The notes below the pieces were generated by a model. That model had not been told where the DNA came from and did not search any database. It worked only from the letters and a program-made list of their open reading frames with translations. A DNA stretch of 57,400 nucleotides from Erythrobacter sp. Lineage in GTDB: Bacteria > Pseudomonadota > Alphaproteobacteria > Sphingomonadales > Sphingomonadaceae. Position numbers and translations under genes: made by a program. Position 1 is the first letter of the stretch; each line of letters starts with the position of its first letter. Location: NCBI RefSeq assembly GCF_024305245.1, contig NZ_JAMWYX010000015.1, forward strand, positions 1 through 57,400. The letters run 5' to 3'. Of this stretch, positions 14,401 to 23,966 are shown piece by piece.

Positions 14401-15602
14401 GCTTCGGCAGTTTCCTTCGTCGGCGGTTCGCCCGGACGCATGACCTTGTAGATGGCCTCGAGGCCTTCATCACGGTTTTCGGCCTTGTCGGCTTTCAGCG
14501 TGTTGCGAATCCACGGCCCGGTATTGATTTCATCGATGTCGAGCAGTTCGAGCCGGTCGATCCCGGCCTTGTCGAAGGCTTCGACGTGTTCGAGTGTGAG
14601 TTCATCGCCCGCTTCGATGTAGATGCGGCCCGTCGACTCGTCGATCATGTCGCACGCGGCGTAGCGGCTGACGACTTCTTCGGTCGGCAACAACAGATCG
14701 GCGAGGCCATCCTTGGCAGCCTTGTTGGCGGCGCGCGGCGAAATCTTCGTACCGGCGGGAAACACTTCTTCACCGGTCGCAGCGTCGATCAGCGGGAAGG
14801 TCGGCTTCGACCCGCGCCATTGTTCGGCCACGAACGGAATCTTCCAGCCATCCTTGGCGCGGTCCCACACCACGGTGTTGTAGAAGTGCGAGAGAATGCC
14901 CTCGGCATCGAGGCCGAGCGAATACAGCAGCGCCGTGACCGGAAGCTTGCGCTTGCGGTCGATCCGGACGTTGACGATGTCCTTGGCGTCGAATTCGAAA
15001 TCGAGCCACGAACCGCGGTAGGGGATCACGCGGGCAGCAAACAGCAGCTTGCCCGACGAATGGGTCTTGCCGCGATCGTGATCGAACAGCACGCCCGGCG
15101 AACGGTGCATCTGCGACACGATCACACGCTCGGTGCCGTTGATGATGAAGGTGCCGTTATCCGTCATGAGCGGCATGTCGCCCATGTAGACATCCTGCTC
15201 CTTGATATCGAGGACGGAGCGGGTTTCGGTTTCCTGATCCACTTCGAACACGATCAGGCGCAGCGTCACCTTCATCGGGGCAGCATAGGTGATGCCGCGC
15301 TGACGGCACTCGGTGGTGTCGTACTTCGGCTCTTCGAGTTCGTAATGCACGAAATCCAGCTCGGCAGTGCCGGCGAAATCACGGATCGGGAACACCGAAC
15401 GCAGCGTCTTTTCGAGGCCCGAGACATAGCCGGTCGCCTTGTCCGAACGCAGGAACTGCTCGTAGCTTTCGCGCTGAACCTCGATCAGGTTCGGCATCTG
15501 CACCACTTCGTGGATGTCGCCGAAGATCTTGCGGATGCGCTTTTTCGCGGTGCCCTGCGCCTTGCGGCTGCGGATGACGGGCGTCTTCGCCTTGGTTGCC
15601 AT
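11403..15602 (-). CDS. rpoB: DNA-directed RNA polymerase subunit beta
   Basis: Second-largest RNA polymerase subunit, 1399 residues from the start [12 protein letters not shown] chose 15602 because it has an AGAGG upstream and the frame above it reads as untranslated leader. The rifampicin-resistance region is intact ([11 protein letters not shown], then [14 protein letters not shown], about residues 520-560). The residues equivalent to E. coli Asp516, His526 and Ser531 are the sensitive type, so no rif-resistance substitution is visible there. The C-terminal [14 protein letters not shown] block that contacts beta' is present. It is transcribed from a good sigma70-type promoter at 15845-15873, giving a leader of about 235 nt. 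Unusually, rplJL is not upstream but divergent, about 1.9 kb away. Confidence 0.98.
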   Translation of the reverse strand: MATKAKTPVIRSRKAQGTAKKRIRKIFGDIHEVVQMPNLIEVQRESYEQFLRSDKATGYVSGLEKTLRSVFPIRDFAGTAELDFVHYELEEPKYDTTECRQRGITYAAPMKVTLRLIVFEVDQETETRSVLDIKEQDVYMGDMPLMTDNGTFIINGTERVIVSQMHRSPGVLFDHDRGKTHSSGKLLFAARVIPYRGSWLDFEFDAKDIVNVRIDRKRKLPVTALLYSLGLDAEGILSHFYNTVVWDRAKDGWKIPFVAEQWRGSKPTFPLIDAATGEEVFPAGTKISPRAANKAAKDGLADLLLPTEEVVSRYAACDMIDESTGRIYIEAGDELTLEHVEAFDKAGIDRLELLDIDEINTGPWIRNTLKADKAENRDEGLEAIYKVMRPGEPPTKETAEALFEGLFFDAERYDLSAVGRVKLNMRLGLDAEDTVTTLRKEDILAVVKELVGLKDGKGEVDDIDNLGNRRVRSVGELLENQYRVGLLRMERAVKERMSSVDVSTVMPNDLINAKPAVAAVREFFGSSQLSQFMDQTNPLSEVTHKRRVSALGPGGLTRERAGFEVRDVHPTHYGRICPIETPEGPNIGLINSLASFSRVNKYGFIETPYRKVVDGNVTTDVIYLSAMEEQKHTVAQASAELNEDGSFVEELVSARHNGDNLMAPREHVTLMDVSPKQLVSVAASLIPFLENDDANRALMGSNMQRQAVPLVKAEAPWVGTGMEETVARDSGAAIAARRGGIVDQVDATRIVIRAIGDVEPGQSGVDIYTLQKFQRSNQNTCINQRPLVKVGDVIEQGDIIADGPSTDLGELALGKNSLVAFMPWNGYNYEDSILISERIVKDDVFTSIHIEEFEVMARDTKLGPEDITRDIPNVGEEALRNLDEAGIVYIGAEVHPGDILVGKITPKGESPMTPEEKLLRAIFGEKASDVRDTSLRLPPGVAGTIVEVRVFNRHGIEIDDRTRAIQNEEIERLRKDAADERAILNRATYNRLRDMLIGQTASAAPKGSKKGVEITEEMLEEIERHEWFKFAVADDNRQTQIEAVKTQYDEAVAVIDAKFADRKEKLERGDELAPGVLKMVKVFVAVKRKLQPGDKMAGRHGNKGVISRILPAEDMPFLEDGTPVDLVLNPLGVPSRMNVGQIFETHLGFAARALGHEIKAKLEEWHAANPNAAEDYANVPPPAAVVDRLKDIYGEQYFEDLDSRTTADIVELAGNLEAGVPMGTPVFDGAREPDVSEMLIKAGIDSSGQSTLYDGRTGEAFDRKVTVGIIYMLKLHHLVDDKIHARSIGPYSLVTQQPLGGKAQFGGQRFGEMEVWALQAYGAAYTLQEMLTVKSDDVVGRTKVYEAIVKGDDTFEAGIPESFNVLVKEMRSLGLNVELKSILDEDDGDQTDYSAIAAE

Positions 15603-15844
15603 GGAGGAGTTGGCCTCTTTGATTGGGCCGCGCGACGGTGCCACGCGGACGGGTAAAATCGCTGTCGTTCGACGCAGAAAACGTGCCGGATCCGACGCAA
15701 AAACGCCGCATTGCCATCCCCCCTCTTCGGTGGGCGCTGGCCGCAGCATTCTGTTTGCATCGCGAAATTGGCTATCCGCCGCTTCCATTTCGGGACCGAT
15801 CCCCGCGTATGAATCGGTCTTGCTCGAAGCTTGCGTGAGGGGCG

Positions 15845-15873
15845 CATGTAGGATCGCCGCCGCCCGGTGTCAA
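15845..15873 (-). promoter_or_regulatory. rpoB: Putative rpoB promoter
   Basis: Reading on the minus strand, TTGACA (15873-15868) and TACATG (15850-15845) are separated by 17 bp. This is the best -35/-10 pair in the upstream region. Transcription would start near 15838, leaving about 235 nt of leader before rpoB. The rest of 15603-16024 shows no gene; the part nearer 16000 serves the divergent DUF2975 operon. Confidence 0.6.
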
Positions 15874-15954
15874 CGCCCCGACCGGCTCGACCCGCCGCAG
15901 AGCCTCCATTTAGCGTTATCCAATGCGAACCGCATCGTTTTTCAATATTATTGG

Positions 15955-16000
15955 TTGACGATATGCGCGCTCACCGATAGACACTCCTTATCGAATCGCA
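15955..16000 (+). promoter_or_regulatory. Promoter/operator region of the DUF2975-regulator operon
   Basis: TTGACG at 15955-15960 is a good -35; GATAGA at 15976 is a possible but poorly spaced -10. The half-site CGATA or its complement TATCG recurs at about 15959, 15975 and 15990, forming an inverted pair around the putative -10. Such repeats would suit autoregulation by the small Cro/CI protein encoded at 16735. The binding itself is inference. Confidence 0.4.
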
Positions 16001-16024
16001 ATATGCCCAATCAAGGAGAACGAT

Positions 16025-16163
16025 ATGTCCCCGCTTCGCAAACAGCGCTCTTACCGCCCTCGCCGCCGTCGCGCTCGCATTCGGCTCGATCGGCGCGATC
16101 GTGACTGTGCCGCCGGCGCAGGCCTCAGCCGCGCTGCCCCTGCCCCTGCCCGCGCTGGCCTAA
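16025..16163 (+). pseudogene. Frameshifted small signal-peptide ORF
   Basis: A start at 16025 has a strong AGGAGA seven bases upstream, but its frame is Arg-rich and has no stop before the DUF2975 gene. The other frame, from 16029, reads as a signal peptide: FANSALTALAAVALAFGSIG, then VTVPPAQAS with an AQA cleavage site, ending at a TAA at 16161. One C fewer in the C4 run at 16029-16032 would join the start to this frame and give a 45-residue exported peptide. I recall similar peptides preceding DUF2975 genes in sphingomonads. It could be a true frameshift, a sequencing error, or programmed slippage. Confidence 0.55.
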
Positions 16164-16189
16164 GCCTCATCGCATCAAGGAGACAATCC

Positions 16190-16735
16190 ATGAAAGCTCC
16201 CGGACACGACCCGCTGCTGCTTGCAGGCAAGGTGATCGTATTGTTCATGCAAGGTTTGATGGCGCTCGCAGCCGTGGTTGTCGCCATCACCTTGCCCCTC
16301 GCCCTGATTTTCGGCGCCGATTTCGTCAGCGGCTTTGCCGACGGCAGCGGCGTGCCGGTGGATCAGGCGCCGATGCTGGCGATCGCAGGCCTGCTGCTGA
16401 CTGTGCTGGCGATCGTGATCGCCCTGTTCGTCTTCTTCGCCAAGTTGCGGGCCATCATCGATACGGTGGCCGAAGGGGACGCCTTCGCACCGGCCAATGC
16501 CGACCGGTTGAACCTGATGGCCTGGCTGCTGCTCGGCACCCAGCTTCTGTCCTTGCCTGCCGCGGGCCTCGGCCTGCTGGTGGCCAAGTGGGCCGATCAA
16601 GCCGGACACGAGGACATTACGATTGACGCCAGATTCGATCTGACCGGCATCCTGATGGTGCTGGTGCTGTTCATCCTCGCCCGCGTGTTCCGCCAAGGCG
16701 CTGCGATGCGCGATGATCTGGAAGGGACCGTGTGA
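16190..16735 (+). CDS. DUF2975 family membrane protein
   Basis: A 181-residue protein with four hydrophobic segments (about residues 8-35, 55-80, 105-130, 150-170) and the layout of DUF2975: a loop with FxKLRAIIDTVAEGDAF after the second helix and an alternating LL segment afterwards. The start at 16190 has CAAGGAGA upstream. Longer readings upstream are the Arg-rich frame of the broken ORF before it. Its stop overlaps the start of the Cro/CI regulator (TGATG), and this pairing is the classical DUF2975 context. The membrane protein may modulate the regulator; that is inference from context. Confidence 0.85.
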   Translation: MKAPGHDPLLLAGKVIVLFMQGLMALAAVVVAITLPLALIFGADFVSGFADGSGVPVDQAPMLAIAGLLLTVLAIVIALFVFFAKLRAIIDTVAEGDAFAPANADRLNLMAWLLLGTQLLSLPAAGLGLLVAKWADQAGHEDITIDARFDLTGILMVLVLFILARVFRQGAAMRDDLEGTV

Positions 16736-16983
16736 TGCCCCCCATCAACGACGATCTCGAAGGAACCCGGATCATGGTGAAGCTCGACGACCTGCTCCAC
16801 GCCCGCCGGATGACGCTGACCGAACTGGCGGAGCGCGTGGGCCTGACGCTCGCCAACCTGTCGATCCTCAAAACCGGCAAGGCCAAGGCGATCCGGTTCT
16901 CCACGCTGGCCGCAATCTGCCGCGAGCTGGACTGCCAGCCGGGCGATCTGCTCGCTTATGCCGGGACCGAAAGCGAAAGCTGA
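16735..16983 (+). CDS. Cro/CI (YozG-like) transcriptional regulator
   Basis: A small helix-turn-helix protein of 82 residues, or 69 if it starts at 16774. The core reads LDDLLHARRMTLTELAERVG, then LTLANLSILKTGKAKAI and DCQPGDLLAY. This is the YozG-like single-domain repressor pattern, with the recognition helix around ANLSILKTG. The start at 16774 has AAGGA nearby and matches the usual family start; the start at 16735 overlaps the DUF2975 stop. It is followed by a perfect 11-bp hairpin at 16992-17019. Probable autorepressor of the operon. Confidence 0.85.
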   Translation: MPPINDDLEGTRIMVKLDDLLHARRMTLTELAERVGLTLANLSILKTGKAKAIRFSTLAAICRELDCQPGDLLAYAGTESES

Positions 16984-16991
16984 AAAGGCTC

Positions 16992-17019
16992 GCGGGGATG
17001 CGACCGAACGCATCCCCGC
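16992..17019. terminator. Hairpin terminator between convergent genes
   Basis: A perfect 11-bp stem (GCGGGGATGCG at 16992-17002 with its complement at 17009-17019) and a 6-nt loop. On the minus strand it is followed by GAGCCTTTTC, a weak U-tract, so it best serves the small minus-strand peptide gene. It may also end the plus-strand operon. Confidence 0.7.
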
Positions 17020-17026
17020 CCCTGCA

Positions 17027-17098
17027 TCAGAACAGCAGCGCAACCACGATCAGGATGATGATCAGCGTTCCGAGTCCTATGGTAACATTCCGTCCCAT
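17027..17098 (-). CDS. 23-residue single-pass membrane peptide
   Basis: A tiny gene reading MGRNVTIGLGTLIIILIVV and ending ALLF, essentially one membrane helix with a polar GRN start. A near-ideal ribosome binding site (AAGGAGAAG) lies six to eight bases upstream of the start, which supports translation. It converges with the Cro/CI operon and shares the hairpin terminator. I recall similar short peptides in sphingomonads but know no function. Roles as a regulator of a membrane partner or a type I toxin-like peptide are possible and unproven. Confidence 0.6.
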   Translation of the reverse strand: MGRNVTIGLGTLIIILIVVALLF

Positions 17099-17159
17099 CG
17101 TTCTTCTCCTTGTTGTTGACCACCACAAGAAGGATGTTTCGCGCCGGAATGTTCCATGC

Positions 17160-17187
17160 TTGACTATCGGCCGCAAATCCGTAGAGG
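17160..17187 (+). promoter_or_regulatory. rplJ: Putative rplJ promoter
   Basis: TTGACT at 17160-17165 and TAGAGG at 17182-17187 are spaced 16 bp. A transcript would start near 17194 and carry a leader of about 285 nt before rplJ. Confidence 0.45.
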
Positions 17188-17199
17188 CCAGCCCCGATC

Positions 17200-17475
17200 C
17201 CTTAACGGGATTGTCCGGCGGGCCTTGTTAGGTTTCGCCGGTCATCCGTCCGAGACAGTTGGTGAGGGCAATCTGGCCTTCTTAATTTCCAGCCTAGACG
17301 GGGAAACGAGATTCCGGCGGCCCAGCGCAAGCAGCCGCCCGCGTGCTCTGCCATGATGGCGGCACACACCCTCCTTCCCTTTCGACGGACTCGCCCGTGA
17401 CGGAGCCCCGGCTCTGCCATGGACAACGTAGCCGGTCGTTCAGGAGCCATCCTGCGCGGCCATTAGTGAAGGAGT
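17200..17475 (+). ncRNA. Probable L10 (rplJ) autoregulatory leader
   Basis: The long leader between the rplJ promoter and start has many local inverted repeats, a conserved-looking core (CCGTCCGAGACAG ... TTAATTTCCAGCCTAGACGG at about 17246-17300) and a final hairpin before the AAGGAG binding site. In many bacteria the L10-(L7/L12)4 complex binds such a leader and represses rplJL translation. The assignment rests on position and length; a covariance-model search would decide. Confidence 0.5.
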
Positions 17476-17480
17476 ATGGC

Positions 17481-17993
17481 ATGGATCGTTCGCAGAAAGC
17501 CGACGCGGTTGCCCAGCTCAATGCGGTCTTCTCCGAAGTTGCTGTGGTGGTTGTCACCCGTAACGTCGGCATGACGGTGGCTCAGTCCACCGCCCTGCGC
17601 CTGAAGATGCGCGATGCTGGCGCCACCTACAAGGTTGCGAAGAACCGTCTCGCCAATCTCGCTCTTGAAAACACCGACTATGTCGGGCTCGGTGACATGC
17701 TCACCGGTCCGGTCGGGCTGGCCTGGTCGACTGACCCGGTCGCGGCTGCAAAGGCCGCTGTCGAATTCGCCAAAACGAATGACAAGCTCGAAATCGTCGG
17801 CGGTTCGATGGGTTCGGTCGTTCTCGACGAAGCCGGGATCCGGGCGCTTGCCTCGATGCCCAGCCTCGACGAACTGCGCGCCAAGCTCGTCGGTCTGGTC
17901 AACGCACCTGCGACGAAAATCGCCCAGGTCGTTACCGCGCCCGCCGCGAAGGTCGCCCGTGTGTTTGCCGCGTACGCGGACAAGGCAGCGTAA
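17481..17993 (+). CDS. rplJ: 50S ribosomal protein L10
   Basis: Stalk base protein of the large ribosomal subunit, 170 residues, which anchors L7/L12 dimers. The sequence DRSQKADAVAQLNAVFSEV, the central KVAKNRLANLALE and the C-terminal Ala-rich helix that binds L12 are typical of alphaproteobacterial L10. The start at 17481 has GAAGGAG seven bases upstream. It is followed by rplL after 80 bp and preceded by a long structured leader likely used for feedback control. Confidence 0.97.
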   Translation: MDRSQKADAVAQLNAVFSEVAVVVVTRNVGMTVAQSTALRLKMRDAGATYKVAKNRLANLALENTDYVGLGDMLTGPVGLAWSTDPVAAAKAAVEFAKTNDKLEIVGGSMGSVVLDEAGIRALASMPSLDELRAKLVGLVNAPATKIAQVVTAPAAKVARVFAAYADKAA

Positions 17994-18073
17994 GAGACGC
18001 TTTTCGCCAGACGATACAATCTCGGGGTTCAGGACATGGTGTCCGGCCCCGCCACAAATTGGAGTGAACCATC

Positions 18074-18445
18074 ATGGCTGATATTGCCAAGCTTGTTGAA
18101 GAACTTTCGAAGCTGACCGTCCTCGAGGCGGCTGACCTTGCCAAGGCCCTTGAAGAAGCATGGGGCGTGAGCGCCGCTGCTGCTGTCGCGGTTGCTGCCG
18201 GCCCGGCCGCTGCTGCCGAGGCTGTCGAAGAGCAGACCGAATTCGACGTCATCCTGACCGGCGACGGCGGGAAGAAGATCCAGGTCATCAAGGAAGTCCG
18301 TGCGATCACCGGTCTCGGCCTGACCGAAGCCAAGGCGCTCGTGGAAAGCGCGCCGAAGGCCGTTAAGGAAGGCATCAACAAGACCGAAGCCGAAGAAATA
18401 AAGAAGAAGATCGAAGAAGCCGGCGGCACCGTCGAGCTCAAGTAA
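18074..18445 (+). CDS. rplL: 50S ribosomal protein L7/L12
   Basis: Stalk protein of 123 residues that recruits translation factors. The N-terminal dimerisation helix ([20 protein letters not shown]), the Ala-rich hinge at about residues 35-55 and the globular domain with [10 protein letters not shown] and the final GGTVELK are all present. Strong GGAGTG upstream. It forms an operon with rplJ and ends at the terminator 18478-18507, so rpoB is not downstream as in the classical arrangement. Confidence 0.98.
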   Translation: MADIAKLVEELSKLTVLEAADLAKALEEAWGVSAAAAVAVAAGPAAAAEAVEEQTEFDVILTGDGGKKIQVIKEVRAITGLGLTEAKALVESAPKAVKEGINKTEAEEIKKKIEEAGGTVELK

Positions 18446-18477
18446 GCCTTCTTCCGGCTCTGTCGGATAACCAACGA

Positions 18478-18507
18478 GGCGGCGCCGGCAACGGCGCCGC
18501 CTTTTTT
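18478..18507 (+). terminator. Intrinsic terminator of rplJL
   Basis: A 10-bp perfect GC stem (18478-18487 with 18492-18501), a GCAA tetraloop and a T6 run directly after. It lies 33 bp past the rplL stop. Confidence 0.95.
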
Positions 18508-18815
18508 GTTCATCACGCCGGCGGGCGACCTTGCGGGCGACCTTCAGAAATAATCTCCAGCGTTGATCGCGGCCCTGACGGCGCAGGAAATTTTAAATCG
18601 GCACCGCCTCACGCATGAGCGTTAGCGGGGTTTGCTGACCAGCCAAGGTCGCCGGCTCCCAATGAGAACTCCGGCGATGTCAGCGGCGTATTCGTTAATG
18701 AATGGTCCGTGCCTGCTCGACCATGCTAGGATCCCGGGACGACCAATTCCCCTTTCAACGAATCGCCCATCGCCGTATGGCGACCGGCTCGCCTGCTGGC
18801 GGGCAAAGACCGACC
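18508..18815. other. Intergenic region upstream of the MATE gene
   Basis: About 300 bp without a recognised gene. It contains a direct repeat GCGACCTT at about 18527 and 18538. A possible -10 (TAGGAT) lies near 18726. A longer MATE reading frame from 18702 would enter this region, but its extra residues do not look like a membrane protein start. Confidence 0.4.
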
Positions 18816-20252
18816 ATGCAGCACACCGCACCTCTCTCGACGCCCGGCTGGGGGCAGGAAATCCGCGCGACTCTGGCGCTTGCGGGACCGTTGGCGGCTG
18901 CGAATCTGCTGCAGATGCTGACCTATGCGGTCGATGTCGTCTTCATCGCACGGCTGGGCGAAGAGCAGTTGGCTGCCTCCGCGCTGGCCGTGTCGCTGTT
19001 CGGCCTCGTGCTGTGGGCGCTGACCGGGCTGACGGGCGCGGTAGCGCCCTTGATCGCGGAAGCGCTCGGCACCGGCGCACCCTCGGTGCGCCCGGTGCGG
19101 CGTTCGGTGCGGATGGCTTTGTGGCTGGCGGTGCTGAGCGGGATCGTGGGCATGGGCCTGTGCCTGCTGCTCGATCCGGTGATGGAGATTTCCGGCCAGC
19201 AAGCCGGAATCCGCAATCTGGCGAACGAATACAACAACGTCATCGTCTTCTCGATGGTGCCGATGCTGCTGGCTGCCGTGCTGCGCAATTTCGTCTCGGC
19301 ATTGGGCCGCCCGATTTTCGCGACCGCGATCACCGGGCTCGGAATTTTCGTTAATGCGCTCGCCAACTACGCCTTTATCTTCGGCAATCTTGGCGCGCCC
19401 GAAATGGGGCTTGCAGGTGCCGCCGTGGCGACGATCCTCACCTCGCTGTTCACGCTGGGCGCCTATGTCGCGGCGATCAGGCATGATCTGCGGCTTCATC
19501 GCTACCGCGTGTTCGGCCGCTGGTGGGCGCCCGATTGGCAGCGGTTCCGGCTGATCCTGCTGATCGGCACGCCGATCGGGCTGACGATCACGGCAGAGGC
19601 GGGCATCTTCGGTGCCGCCGCCTTCCTGATGGGCCGCTTCGGCGCAGCGGAGCTGGCGGGGCACACGGTGGCATTGCAACTTGCGGCGCTGGCGTTTCAG
19701 GTGCCGTTCGGTGTGGGGCAGGCGGCGGCGATCCGGGTCGGCTATTTCTACGGCGCGCGCGATCCCGTTGGTGTGAAACGCGCCGGGTGGGTGGCGATCG
19801 CGATCGGCACCGGCTTTATGTCGCTGACGGCGCTCGCCATGGTGCTAGCGCCCGAATTGCTGCTGACGATCTATGTCGATCCGTCCGATCCCGCCAACGC
19901 CGCGCTGGTGGTGTTCGCGCTGCAATATCTGGTACTGGCTGCGATTTTCCAGCTGGCCGACGGCGTGCAGGCGGTGGCTGCGGGCGCGCTCAGGGGCTTG
20001 CAGGACACCCGCGTGCCGATGTGGATCGCGATCTTCAGCTATTGGGTGCCGGGGATCGGCACGGCCATCGGGCTCGGTTTTTTCACCCCGCTCGAAGGGA
20101 CCGGAGTGTGGATCGGGCTGGCCACGGGGCTGTTCTTCGCCGCGCTGTTGCTGATCGTCCGCTGGCTCCGCCGGGAACGGCTGGGTCTGACGATCCGCGC
20201 GGGCAACGTCACCGTTACGCCGCCGCCTCGGCCGGAGCCACTATTGTCCTGA
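18816..20252 (+). CDS. MATE family efflux transporter
   Basis: Predicted inner-membrane multidrug and toxin exporter of 478 residues with about twelve helices in two similar halves. Typical MATE features are the early GPLAAANLLQMLTYAVDVVFIARLGEEQLAASALA segment (split here across residues 20-55) and a second-half segment beginning HTVALQLAALAFQVPFGVGQ. Start 18816 was chosen to exclude a non-membrane N-terminal extension; 18777 is an alternative and neither has a strong binding site. The gene's last 38 bp overlap the convergent mscS-like gene. Substrate unknown; Na+- or H+-driven export of cationic drugs is the family expectation. Confidence 0.88.
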   Translation: MQHTAPLSTPGWGQEIRATLALAGPLAAANLLQMLTYAVDVVFIARLGEEQLAASALAVSLFGLVLWALTGLTGAVAPLIAEALGTGAPSVRPVRRSVRMALWLAVLSGIVGMGLCLLLDPVMEISGQQAGIRNLANEYNNVIVFSMVPMLLAAVLRNFVSALGRPIFATAITGLGIFVNALANYAFIFGNLGAPEMGLAGAAVATILTSLFTLGAYVAAIRHDLRLHRYRVFGRWWAPDWQRFRLILLIGTPIGLTITAEAGIFGAAAFLMGRFGAAELAGHTVALQLAALAFQVPFGVGQAAAIRVGYFYGARDPVGVKRAGWVAIAIGTGFMSLTALAMVLAPELLLTIYVDPSDPANAALVVFALQYLVLAAIFQLADGVQAVAAGALRGLQDTRVPMWIAIFSYWVPGIGTAIGLGFFTPLEGTGVWIGLATGLFFAALLLIVRWLRRERLGLTIRAGNVTVTPPPRPEPLLS

Positions 20253-21087
20253 CTTCGCGCTGCGGGAACGGAATCGTCAGTCCGGCCGCGTCGAACCGCT
20301 CCTTCGCCGCTTCGGTCAGGTCGCGCGACAGCACCAGATAATCGCTGCTTGCGGACCACACCCGCATGCCCATCGTGACCGAGCTATCGGCCAGTGCCGC
20401 CACGAACACTTCGGGCGCAGGTTCGGCCAGCACGCGCTCATCGCCCTGTGCCAAGGCCAGCAATTCCTCCCGCGCCTGCTGGATGCTGTCCGAATAGGAA
20501 ATGCCGATCAGCAGCTCGAACCGCCGGGTCGGCATCCGGCTGAAATTGATGATCGGCTTGTTCCACAGCTCGTTATTGGGGACCATGACGTACAGCCCGT
20601 CGGGCTGCACCAGCTCGGTGGTGAACAGGCCGATGGCAGTGGCGGTGCCGAGCGTCGGACCGGCGCTGATCGTCTCGCCCACCCGAAACGGACGCTGGAT
20701 CAGGATCATCACGCCCGCCGCGACGTTGCTGAGCGTGCCTTGCAGCGCAAGCCCGACCGCAAGCGCCAGACCGCCCAGCGCTGCGATGATGGAGGTGGTC
20801 TGCACCCCGAACTGGGTCAGGACGGTTACCGCGACCACGGCCCACAGCGCATATTTGATGATGTTGCCGAGGAACTTGGCGACCGTCGGCTCGATCCGGC
20901 CAGACCGCGACAGCGCCCGGTCAGCCGCGCCCGACAGCAGCCGCGCCAGAATGACGCCGATGACCAGCACAGCCAGCGCCCCGGCCATATGCACCAGATT
21001 TTCGCGCAGCCATCCGACGACGGCGGCTACGATATCCAGTTCGTTGGTGACTTTGGCCGGCAGGTTGGCAAGGTCTTGCGGGGTCAT
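20215..21087 (-). CDS. MscS family small-conductance mechanosensitive channel
   Basis: A 290-residue channel with three N-terminal membrane helices (about 25-45, 60-85, 95-125). The Gly/Ala-rich pore helix reads AALGGLALAVGLALQGTLSN, then a beta domain with VGETISAG and the VMVPNNELWNKPIINFS signature. It opens on membrane tension and releases solutes on hypo-osmotic shock. The pore helix packing (AxGxxG) is typical. Its 3' end overlaps the convergent MATE gene. Length is close to E. coli MscS (286). Confidence 0.93.
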   Translation of the reverse strand: MTPQDLANLPAKVTNELDIVAAVVGWLRENLVHMAGALAVLVIGVILARLLSGAADRALSRSGRIEPTVAKFLGNIIKYALWAVVAVTVLTQFGVQTTSIIAALGGLALAVGLALQGTLSNVAAGVMILIQRPFRVGETISAGPTLGTATAIGLFTTELVQPDGLYVMVPNNELWNKPIINFSRMPTRRFELLIGISYSDSIQQAREELLALAQGDERVLAEPAPEVFVAALADSSVTMGMRVWSASSDYLVLSRDLTEAAKERFDAAGLTIPFPQREVRTIVAPAEAAA

Positions 21088-21219
21088 GGACGGGGGTTTG
21101 CTCCATTATTATCGCCGCGCACTGGCTGAAGCCCTTTGAAAGTGCGCGCTTCCGGGTTCGGCCACGCGGGATAGATCAGCCGGGCCGCTGTGGCCACCCC
21201 GCCCGGAAAATCGCGCGGC

Positions 21220-21239
21220 GATGCAAAAAAATTTGCATC
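21220..21239. repeat. 20-bp palindrome upstream of groES
   Basis: GATGCAAA at 21220-21227 and its exact complement at 21232-21239 flank AAAA. It lies between the mscS-like start and the groES promoter. It could be an operator; no regulator is assigned. Confidence 0.5.
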
Positions 21240-21282
21240 AGCCTCCTTGATTCACGCTGCCGATAGGACCAAATGCGGCTCG

Positions 21283-21309
21283 TTGGCACTCTCGAGAGGA
21301 GAGTGCCAA
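21283..21309 (+). promoter_or_regulatory. CIRCE operator (HrcA site)
   Basis: TTGGCACTC, nine bases, then GAGTGCCAA: the CIRCE inverted repeat with its canonical 9-nt spacer and one symmetrical change from the consensus. HrcA binds it and represses groESL in normal conditions. It lies 32 bp before the groES start. A CTTGA at 21246 with CCAAAT at 21269 may be the heat-shock promoter, putting the transcription start just before the operator. Confidence 0.93.
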
Positions 21310-21341
21310 GCAATCCACCCATTCAAGGAAAGGTCATCATC

Positions 21342-21629
21342 ATGGCATTTCGTCCGCTGCACGACCGCGTTGTGGTCCGTCGCATCGAAGCCGACCAGAA
21401 GACCGCTGGCGGCATCATTATCCCCGATAGCGCCCAGGAAAAGCCCAGCGAAGGCGAAATCGTCGCCGTTGGCGAAGGCGCACGTGACGACGATGGCGAT
21501 CGCATCGCGCTCGATGTCAAGGTCGGCGATCGCGTTCTGTTCGGCAAGTGGTCGGGCACCGAAGTCAAGATCAACGGCGAAGACCTGCTGATCATGAAGG
21601 AAAGCGACATCATGGGGATCATGGGCTGA
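21342..21629 (+). CDS. groES: Co-chaperonin GroES
   Basis: A 95-residue lid protein of the GroEL chamber. The sequence [19 protein letters not shown], the mobile loop [18 protein letters not shown] that docks on GroEL, and the C-terminal [18 protein letters not shown] are canonical. AAGGAAAGG lies upstream. It is the first gene of a CIRCE-controlled operon and is followed by groEL after 56 bp. Confidence 0.98.
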   Translation: MAFRPLHDRVVVRRIEADQKTAGGIIIPDSAQEKPSEGEIVAVGEGARDDDGDRIALDVKVGDRVLFGKWSGTEVKINGEDLLIMKESDIMGIMG

Positions 21630-21637
21630 TCGCCTGA

Positions 21638-23335
<1,698 letters not shown>

Positions 23336-23367
23336 GCCCGCCGGTTGCTCACATCCGACTACAGGAA

Positions 23368-23398
23368 GCCCCGGAAGGTCGCACCTTCCGGGGCTTTT
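23368..23398 (+). terminator. Intrinsic terminator of groESL
   Basis: A perfect 12-bp stem (23368-23379 with 23383-23394), a 3-nt loop and TTTT directly after, 33 bp past the groEL stop. Confidence 0.95.
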
Positions 23399-23454
23399 CT
23401 GTTATGCATGGCCGCAAGCAGGGGAACCGAGATCCGAACACAAGGACAACCAAT

Positions 23455-23862
23455 ATGAAACTCCCGCACAAGGCCCACGTCGCGCTGATAGACGGAGAAA
23501 GCTTCACGCTGTTCCGCAATGACGGGCAGATTTTCGAACCGAGCCTCGTCGAAGTGGACAAGCCCGATCTCGAAGTGACCAATTACAGCGCCGGGGTTCG
23601 CCATCAGGACTCGGGACGCAAGCCCGACAGCACCGATCTGGACGAACTGGCCCACGGAGCCGCCGCCGCCGAATGGCTCAACGCCAGAGCCATCGCCGGC
23701 GATCTGGAGGCGCTGCTGATCATCGCCGATCCCAAGACGCTGGGTGAAATGCGCCAGCACTACCACGTCGAACTCAAGCAGCGGCTGGTGGGCGAGATCG
23801 ACAAGACCCTTACCGGACAGTCCACCGATCGGATTGAATCGGCGATCGTCGCAGCGGAGTAA
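23455..23862 (+). CDS. Host attachment family protein
   Basis: A 135-residue soluble protein resembling the family named for an Agrobacterium host-attachment protein, a baeRF-like fold related to archaeal release factor domains. Recognisable parts are the early HKAHVALIDGESFTLFRN, a DELAHGAAAAEWLN segment and the strongly conserved IADPKTLGEMRQHYHVEL followed by GEIDKTLTG. The start at 23455 has AAGGAC upstream; a longer frame from 23404 runs through the groEL terminator and is rejected. The actual function is not established and may be ribosome- or stress-linked. Confidence 0.85.
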   Translation: MKLPHKAHVALIDGESFTLFRNDGQIFEPSLVEVDKPDLEVTNYSAGVRHQDSGRKPDSTDLDELAHGAAAAEWLNARAIAGDLEALLIIADPKTLGEMRQHYHVELKQRLVGEIDKTLTGQSTDRIESAIVAAE

Positions 23863-23966
23863 CAAGGGACAAGCCAGCACTCGCGGCACCGTGACCCCGC
23901 CGACGTAGCAGGCAAAAAGCATTGCAAGATGCTCTGCACTGACTACGACTAACGCGGGGGAACGGA

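Noticed and set aside
12105..15656. A plus-strand frame of nearly 1200 residues opposite rpoB
   Set aside because: It is a shadow of rpoB; the same antisense bias is seen and there is no promoter or binding site.
15603..15788. An N-terminal extension of rpoB by 62 residues
   Set aside because: The extra residues are unlike RpoB and lie in the leader after a good promoter; the canonical start at 15602 has a binding site.
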